Source: Thiotrichales bacterium (GTDB lineage Bacteria; Pseudomonadota; Gammaproteobacteria; Thiomicrospirales; Thiomicrospiraceae). Taken from it: a stretch of 11,102 nt of DNA. The stretch is from contig JALVTA010000047.1 of assembly GCA_027036095.1 (NCBI GenBank), positions 1 to 11,102 on the forward strand, written 5' to 3'. Positions 6,687 to 11,102 of the stretch are shown here, in pieces; the first letter of the stretch is position 1, and each line of letters starts with the position of its first letter. Position numbers and translations under genes: made by a program. Under the pieces are notes generated by a model. That model was not told the origin of the DNA, searched no databases, and saw nothing but the letters and a program-made list of their open reading frames with translations.

Positions 6687-7478
6687 ATGCTGCCCGAACT
6701 GCTCCAGCATGCGCTGACGCCCACCCGCCATCCTGCAGCACGGCGCATGGGCTATCTGTATGAGGCCATCGCCCTGTCCGCCCGCTACCGGCGCTGCCGC
6801 AGCCGATGGGACCCCCACTATGCCCGCTGCCGCGAAGTCATTGAGGCGGCGTTGCCCGAATCGGGCCGCAGGGCGCTGATTCTGGGCGCCGGCACTCTGC
6901 GGGATGTGCCGCTGGATCGCCTGAGCGCCCGTTTCGAGCGGGTGGATCTGGTGGATCTGGTATGGCTGTGGCCGGCACGCTGGCGGACGCGCCGCCATGC
7001 CAATGTCCAGCTGGTCGAACATGACGTCACCGAGGCGCTGACCAGCCTGATGGCTGGTGAAATGACCGTGCCGCAGCCGCGCTGGGGGCTGGATGGCGGT
7101 TATGATCTCGTAGTCTCGCTCAATCTGGCTACGCAGCTGCCGCTGCTGCCGGCCCAGTGGTTGCTGAAGCGCAAGACGGAGGATCGCATCATTGATGCGT
7201 ACGGCCGAGCTCTGATGCAGGCCCATCTGGACTGGTTGCGCGCCTTTCCGGGCGCTGCGGTGTGCCTGATCGCCGACCGACTGATCGAAACCCGCGCCCC
7301 GGGCCGTCCCGTGGAGCCGCTGGACCCCTGGTGGGGCGTGACCCCGCCGCCGGAAGAGGCGCACTGGTGGTGGGAGGCGGTGCCAAGACGGGAAGGACGC
7401 GGGGAAGCCCGCTGGCACCGTGTGGGCGTGAGCCGGTGGCGCAATCCCGCCCGAGACAGCTGTCTCAGGCGTCGGTGA
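6687..7478 (+). CDS. Putative class I SAM-dependent methyltransferase-like protein, role unknown
   Basis: I do not recognise the family by name. The 263-residue protein shows features of a Rossmann-type methyltransferase fold. These are a glycine motif after a hydrophobic strand (RRALILGAGTLRDV, 61-74), an acidic residue ending the next strand (VDLVDLVW, 86-93), an acidic HDV (112-114) and a strand-4-like segment YDLVVSLNLATQLPLLP (139-155). The glycine motif is shorter than the canonical GxGxG, and the C-terminal half is rich in Trp and Arg (WWG at 215-217, WWW at 227-229). Catalysis and substrate are therefore unknown. It starts 2 bases after the ntrC stop without an obvious ribosome binding site, so it probably relies on coupling with ntrC. 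Its 3' end overlaps the opposite-strand phosphatase gene by 14 bases. Confidence 0.72.
   Translation: MLPELLQHALTPTRHPAARRMGYLYEAIALSARYRRCRSRWDPHYARCREVIEAALPESGRRALILGAGTLRDVPLDRLSARFERVDLVDLVWLWPARWRTRRHANVQLVEHDVTEALTSLMAGEMTVPQPRWGLDGGYDLVVSLNLATQLPLLPAQWLLKRKTEDRIIDAYGRALMQAHLDWLRAFPGAAVCLIADRLIETRAPGRPVEPLDPWWGVTPPPEEAHWWWEAVPRREGRGEARWHRVGVSRWRNPARDSCLRRR
7453..7466. repeat. Perfect 14-bp palindrome at the convergent gene junction
   Basis: GAGACAGCTGTCTC is a perfect inverted repeat with no spacer. It lies in the last codons of the methyltransferase-like gene and touches the stop codon of the opposing phosphatase gene (7465-7467). It could form a 5-bp hairpin with a 4-base loop in either transcript but has no T tract, so I do not call it a terminator. 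Confidence 0.6.
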
Positions 7479-8283
7479 GCACGCGCATCCAGTCCTCAAG
7501 CAGTGTTGGATTGGCGGCGGCCACGGCGGAGCGTTTTGCCAGCGTGCCGTTGGCCACCGGCTCTCCTTCCAGCGTACAGCTGGCACCACCCGCCTCATGC
7601 AGGATCAGCTGCCCGGCGGCGTAGTCCCACAGGCCCTGCCCGCCATGGAGGTAGAGTTCGGCCCGTCCTGCGGCCAGCCAGCACCAGTCCAGCACCACGG
7701 CACCGATGTTGCGCTGGGAGGCGTAGGGCGCCTCGGTGGCCAGTCGGGCGGCCAGGGGGCTGGGCAGGCGCTTGAAATCGATCAGCGCCAGGGCCTTTTT
7801 CGCATCGGTCAGCCCGTTTTCCAGTTTCAGCGGGGCGTCATTGAGGGTAGCGCCGCGGCCCTGGCGCGCGGCGAACAGCTCATCCCGCACCGGATCATAG
7901 ACCAGCCCCAGCCGGATTTCGCCCGCCACGCTCAGGGCCAGCGAGCTGGCAAACAGCGGGCAGCCATGGGCGAAGTTGGTGGTGCCGTCCAGCGGATCGA
8001 GAATCCAGCAGCCATCAGCACTGTTGAGGGCGGCCTGCTGCTCGTCGGCACTGCTTTCCTCACCAAGGAAACGGAACTGGGGCCAGGTGGTGGTCAGAAA
8101 GCGCTGTACCGCCTTCTGCATGGCTTCGTCCGCTTCGGTCAGCAGGCTGCCGTCTGCCTTGACGGTGGCGCCCACGTGCCGGAAGCGGGGCAGCAGCTCC
8201 TGCCGGGCCAGACGGCGGAACTCATCCTGCAAAAGCTGCCAGTCGGCATCGCTTTCAAGGGGAGAAAAGCGGGTGTCAGTCAT
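7465..8283 (-). CDS. Inositol monophosphatase family phosphatase (SuhB/CysQ-like)
   Basis: This is a 272-residue magnesium-dependent, lithium-sensitive-type phosphomonoesterase. The metal and phosphate site is complete: GEES (74-77, Glu75), the signature WILDPLDGTTNFAHG (93-107, with Asp96, Asp99, Gly100, Thr101) and WDYAAGQLILHEAGG (219-233, Asp220). Family members hydrolyse inositol phosphates, fructose-1,6-bisphosphate or 3'-phosphoadenosine nucleotides. The motifs alone do not tell SuhB from CysQ types, so I give no symbol. It is the last gene of the ypjD-corB operon: its ATG overlaps the corB end by 8 bases, and AGGAG (complement of 8291-8295) lies 7 bases upstream. At the 3' end it overlaps the convergent methyltransferase-like gene. 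Confidence 0.93.
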   Translation of the reverse strand: MTDTRFSPLESDADWQLLQDEFRRLARQELLPRFRHVGATVKADGSLLTEADEAMQKAVQRFLTTTWPQFRFLGEESSADEQQAALNSADGCWILDPLDGTTNFAHGCPLFASSLALSVAGEIRLGLVYDPVRDELFAARQGRGATLNDAPLKLENGLTDAKKALALIDFKRLPSPLAARLATEAPYASQRNIGAVVLDWCWLAAGRAELYLHGGQGLWDYAAGQLILHEAGGASCTLEGEPVANGTLAKRSAVAAANPTLLEDWMRVLTDA

Positions 8284-9559
8284 GGGTGCGCTCCTGTTGC
8301 AGCGGGCAGATGCGCAGCTTCTCCACGGCGTTGTCGCTCACATCCACCACTTCGATGACATAGTCTTCCAGGCGAAGGCTGGTGCCTGGATTGGGCAGGG
8401 CTTCGAGCACCTCCTGCACCAGACCGTTGAGGGTCTTGGGTCCGTCGGTGGGCAGGGTGAAGTCGAACTCCTTGTTCAGGTCGCGGATGAACACCCCGCC
8501 TTCGGCTAGCAGGCAGCCGTTTTCTTCCTGCACGATGTCCTCGCGCTGGTGGTGCTGCTTGTCCATGGAGAGCTCGCCGACGATCTCCTCCAGCAGGTCT
8601 TCCATGGTGAGCAGGCCGATCAGGTCGCCGTACTCGTCCACCACCAGCGCCATGCGGCGCCGCCGCTGGCGGAACTGGCCCAGCTGCTTGGTCAGCGGCG
8701 TGGTGTTGGGCACGAAGTAGGCGGGGCGGGCCAGCTTGATCAGATCGCGCAGGGCCAGCTCGTCGGCGGATTTTTCCAGCAGCAGGGGCAGCGCCTTGCG
8801 GATGTTGAGAATGCCGAGAATCTCCTCGTCCAGCGAGCCGCGGTAGAGGGGAATGCGGGTGTAGGGTGCGTGGGCGATGCGGCGCAGGATCTCCTCCAGC
8901 GGCAGATTGACGTCGATGGCGTAGATCTCCGATTTGGGGATCAGCACATCTTCGACCGTCACCTGCTCCATGCGCAGGATGCTCTTGAGCATGTCCCGGT
9001 ACTGCTTGGGCAGCTGGGGCATGTTCTCGATGATGGCCTCCAGTTCCTGCGGGGTCAGGTGTTCTTCCTGCTGGCGCAGCTCCACGCCCAGCAGGCGCAG
9101 GAAGTTGTTGGCCACGAAATTGACCAGCAGCACCAGCGGCGAGAGCAGCTTGAGCAGCGGATCGAGGAAATAGGTGGCCGGAAAGGCGATCTTTTCCGGA
9201 TACATGGCCGCCAGCGTCTTGGGCGCCACCTCGGAGAAGATGAGCACCACCAGGGTCAGGATGCCGGCGCCGATGGCGATGCCCGGCTCGCCGGCGATGC
9301 GCATGGCGATCACCGTGGCGATGGAGGAGGCGAGAATGTTGACGAAGTTGTTGCCCAGCAGGATGACGCCCAGCAGCCGGTCCGGCTGGGCCAGCAGGTG
9401 CAGGGCGCGTTGAGCAGGCCGGTGGCCCTGCTGGGCCAGTGCCTTGAGGCGGTAGCGGTTGAGCGCCATCATGCCCGTCTCCGAGCCGGAGAAGATGGCG
9501 GACATCAGCAACAGCGCGGCGAGAATGCCGAACAGAACCGACAGGGGAAGATCGTTCAT
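8276..9559 (-). CDS. corB: CorB/YfjD-type DUF21-CBS-CorC_HlyC membrane protein
   Basis: The 427-residue inner-membrane protein has the standard layout. The DUF21 (CNNM) transmembrane domain covers about 1-165, with FSGSETGMMALNRYRL (23-38) and IFSEVAPKTLA (107-117). A CBS pair spans about 203-330 (LGILNIRKAL; VVDEYGDLIGLLTMEDLLEEIVGE at 306-329), and a C-terminal CorC_HlyC domain about 343-420. Relatives are linked to magnesium efflux or homeostasis (CNNM/CorB family); substrate is inferred from that. The SGSETGMM signature and the position next to ypjD and ffh match E. coli yfjD (corB). The start ATG lies 12 bases after AAGGAG (complement of 9572-9577), a long spacing; an in-frame TAA two codons upstream excludes a longer form except for a CTG immediately before the ATG. 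Confidence 0.94.
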   Translation of the reverse strand: MNDLPLSVLFGILAALLLMSAIFSGSETGMMALNRYRLKALAQQGHRPAQRALHLLAQPDRLLGVILLGNNFVNILASSIATVIAMRIAGEPGIAIGAGILTLVVLIFSEVAPKTLAAMYPEKIAFPATYFLDPLLKLLSPLVLLVNFVANNFLRLLGVELRQQEEHLTPQELEAIIENMPQLPKQYRDMLKSILRMEQVTVEDVLIPKSEIYAIDVNLPLEEILRRIAHAPYTRIPLYRGSLDEEILGILNIRKALPLLLEKSADELALRDLIKLARPAYFVPNTTPLTKQLGQFRQRRRRMALVVDEYGDLIGLLTMEDLLEEIVGELSMDKQHHQREDIVQEENGCLLAEGGVFIRDLNKEFDFTLPTDGPKTLNGLVQEVLEALPNPGTSLRLEDYVIEVVDVSDNAVEKLRICPLQQERTHD

Positions 9560-9595
9560 CAGTTATGAAAGCTCCTTGGAACGGAAATCGGGTGA

Positions 9596-10396
9596 TTAGG
9601 GACGGTTGAGCAGAATTTCAAGCACGAACTGGGAGCCCAGATAGCCGAGCACCAGCAGACCGAAGGCGATGAGCGTGGCGCGCACCGCCTTCTGTCCGCG
9701 CCAGCCCCGGCGCCAGTGGCCCCACAGCAGCCCGGCGTAGACCAGCCACGCCAGCATGGAGAAGAAGGTCTTGTGCACCAGATGCTGGCCGAACAGGTCA
9801 TCCACGAACAGAACGCCGCTGACCAGCGCCAGCGTCAGCACGACGAACCCGATGACCAGCAGGCCGTAGAGGGTTTTTTCCATCATGGCCAGCGGCGGCA
9901 GGGTGCGGAACAGGCGGGTCAGGCGCTGGCGCTTGAAGTTGCGTTCCTGCACGCTGTAGAGCACCGCCTGTGCCGTCGCCAGCCCCAGCAGGCTGTAGGC
10001 CATCACTGCCAGCAGCACGTGCACGCCGTAGCGGGGCGGCAGGGCATGGGGCAGGCCCACGCTGTTCTGGGCCACCAGCCCCAGCAGGGCGAAGGGCCAG
10101 ATGAATAACCCCAGCGCCTCCACGGGGCGGGCAATGCTGATCAGCAGCAGGGCTGTGCTGGCCGCCCAGCCGATGAGCGACAGGCCGATGCCGAGGCTGA
10201 ACCAGGCGGCGCCGTCATGGTGGATGCCCAGCCACAGGCTGGCGCCATGGAGCAGTGTAGCCACGCCGCTGCTCCAGCATACCTGCATGCGTTTGAAGTC
10301 GGCCGGCAGGTTGAACCGCAGCCGCATGAAGATCACGAAGAAGGCATACAGATAGAAGGGCGCGGCCAGCGCACCGAGGAAACCGCTGGAGATCAT
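9596..10396 (-). CDS. ypjD: YpjD (CorE), CcsA-like cytochrome c assembly family membrane protein
   Basis: This 266-residue protein is strongly hydrophobic with about eight membrane helices (roughly 5-24, 41-59, 65-88, 94-113, 124-147, 176-195, 206-226, 237-260). It belongs to the CcsA/CcmC-like family and is close in length to E. coli YpjD (263). Histidines of the kind that bind haem in relatives appear at 50 (LLHGASLW), 126 (YGVHVLLAVMAYSLL) and 205/208 (GQHLVHKTFFSMLAW). Whether YpjD itself handles haem is not settled; it has been associated with corB, which follows 36 bases downstream here. The gene diverges from ffh exactly as in E. coli. The ATG lacks a clear ribosome binding site and overlaps the stop of an 8-codon reading frame at 10393-10419. 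Confidence 0.92.
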   Translation of the reverse strand: MISSGFLGALAAPFYLYAFFVIFMRLRFNLPADFKRMQVCWSSGVATLLHGASLWLGIHHDGAAWFSLGIGLSLIGWAASTALLLISIARPVEALGLFIWPFALLGLVAQNSVGLPHALPPRYGVHVLLAVMAYSLLGLATAQAVLYSVQERNFKRQRLTRLFRTLPPLAMMEKTLYGLLVIGFVVLTLALVSGVLFVDDLFGQHLVHKTFFSMLAWLVYAGLLWGHWRRGWRGQKAVRATLIAFGLLVLGYLGSQFVLEILLNRP

Positions 10397-10464
10397 TCGG
10401 TGTCGGGGTAGATGCTCATGATGGCCTTATAATAGCCCAAATTCGCCAGTTTATGGAGCCGAGC
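10397..10464. promoter_or_regulatory. Divergent ypjD / ffh promoter region
   Basis: This 68-base gap separates the two divergent starts. TATAAT at 10428-10433 (+) is a good -10 for ffh, placing initiation near 10440; its -35 is weak. On the opposite strand TATTAT (complement of 10429-10434) is a candidate -10 for ypjD, so the two -10 boxes overlap almost completely. GGAG at 10455-10458 is the ffh ribosome binding site, 6 bases from the ATG. Confidence 0.55.
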
Positions 10465-11102
10465 ATGTTTGACAGCCTGACAGATCGCCTCAACCGCGCC
10501 TTCAAGCAGGTAACCGGCCAGGGGCGCCTGACCGAAAGCAACATCAAGGATGCGCTGCGTGATGTGCGTCGCGCACTGCTGGAGGCGGATGTCGCCTTGC
10601 CGGTGGTGAAGGATTTCATCGACCGGGTACGTGAGCGTGCCGTCGGGCAGGAGGTCAGCAGTGCCCTCAATCCGGGACAGGCGTTCATCAAGATCGTCCG
10701 GGACGAGCTGACCCGGGTCATGGGCAGCGAGGCGGAGCCGCTCAATCTCAAGACCACGCCGCCGGCGGTCATTCTCATGGCCGGTCTGCAGGGGGCGGGC
10801 AAGACCACCACCGTGGGCAAGCTGGCCAAGTGGCTCAAGGAGAACGAGAAGAAGAAGGTGATGGTGGTCTCGGCGGATGTCTACCGGCCCGCCGCCATCC
10901 GTCAGTTGCAGACATTGGCCGAGCAGGTGGGCGTGGAGTTCTTCCCGTCCTCGCCCGAACAGGCACCGGAAGAGATTGCCCGTGCTGCGCTGGAGGCGGC
11001 GCGCAAGAGCTTTGCCGATGTACTCATCGTGGATACCGCCGGTCGCCTGCACATTGACGAAGAACTGATGGTGGAGATTCAGCGCCTGAATGATGTGCTC
11101 AA
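10465..11102 (+). CDS. ffh: Ffh, signal recognition particle GTPase (partial, 3' end outside window)
   Basis: Ffh is the SRP54 homologue that binds 4.5S RNA and signal sequences and delivers ribosomes to FtsY at the membrane. The 212 visible residues cover the N domain (MFDSLTDRLNRAFKQVTGQGRL; LRDVRRALLEADV, about 1-85) and most of the G domain. The G domain shows P-loop GLQGAGKTTT (107-116), the DVYRPAAIRQL switch segment (138-148) and DTAGR (190-194). These SRP-GTPase motifs, and the neighbour ypjD, separate it from FtsY. The frame is open to the right edge with no stop; the remaining G domain and the methionine-rich M domain lie outside the window. Confidence 0.97.
   Translation, partial: MFDSLTDRLNRAFKQVTGQGRLTESNIKDALRDVRRALLEADVALPVVKDFIDRVRERAVGQEVSSALNPGQAFIKIVRDELTRVMGSEAEPLNLKTTPPAVILMAGLQGAGKTTTVGKLAKWLKENEKKKVMVVSADVYRPAAIRQLQTLAEQVGVEFFPSSPEQAPEEIARAALEAARKSFADVLIVDTAGRLHIDEELMVEIQRLNDVL

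Noticed and set aside
5239..6741. 500-residue open frame on the - strand opposite ntrC
   Set aside because: Shadow frame: ntrC shows receiver, AAA+ and helix-turn-helix motifs in order, and the antisense product has no recognisable domain and no ribosome binding site.
8549..9568. 339-residue open frame on the + strand opposite corB
   Set aside because: Gln/Gly/Val/His-rich antisense shadow; corB on the - strand has DUF21, CBS and CorC_HlyC motifs.
10393..11052. 219-residue open frame on the - strand opposite ffh
   Set aside because: Antisense to conserved ffh coding sequence. Only its last eight codons (10393-10419) lie outside ffh and are discussed separately.
1..11102. Mobile element, CRISPR, prophage or defence system
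   Set aside because: No direct-repeat array, transposase or integrase motifs, target-site duplications or atypical composition were seen; the tRNA-Lys 3' end is not duplicated downstream within the window, so there is no sign of an integrated island.

Overview
The window is an ordinary, densely packed stretch of GC-rich chromosome from a gammaproteobacterium. This rests on three syntenic blocks: tolA-tolB-pal-cpoB, followed by queC and tRNA-Lys as in Pseudomonas-like genomes; the nitrogen regulators ntrB-ntrC; and ypjD-corB diverging from ffh, the arrangement known from Escherichia coli. I cannot assign a genus. There is no sign of a mobile element, prophage, CRISPR array, toxin-antitoxin pair or defence island, and no gene-free stretch above 300 bases.

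Layout. Positions 1-3640 (+ strand) hold one tight run: the end of tolA, tolB, pal, cpoB and queC. Spacing between genes is either short or a stop/start overlap. The first four build the Tol-Pal machine, which links inner membrane, peptidoglycan and outer membrane and acts during envelope constriction at division. QueC belongs to the queuosine/7-deazaguanine pathway. A tRNA-Lys(UUU) with its own promoter and a strong intrinsic terminator follows at 3718-3793. A small two-helix membrane protein of unknown function (3845-4117) begins 18 bases after that terminator.

Positions 4194-6684 encode the NtrB sensor kinase and the NtrC sigma-54 activator, overlapping by 8 bases. Upstream of ntrB lies a compact cluster of candidate control elements: a sigma-54-like -24/-12 element, a TATAAT box and an NtrC-like TGCA-N9-TGCA palindrome, all overlapping. 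Two bases after ntrC begins a methyltransferase-fold protein of unknown role (6687-7478). Its 3' end overlaps the convergent inositol monophosphatase family gene.

Positions 7465-10396 (- strand) form an operon read right to left: ypjD (CcsA-like membrane protein), corB (DUF21/CBS/CorC_HlyC transporter-like protein) and the phosphatase. A 68-base divergent promoter region separates ypjD from ffh, the signal recognition particle GTPase, which runs off the right edge.

I found no convincing new biological system. The points most worth a second look are the control region of ntrB, the methyltransferase-like gene coupled to ntrC, the small membrane protein behind the tRNA terminator, and the unusual junctions (convergent overlap with a palindrome; an 8-codon reading frame ending on the ypjD start).
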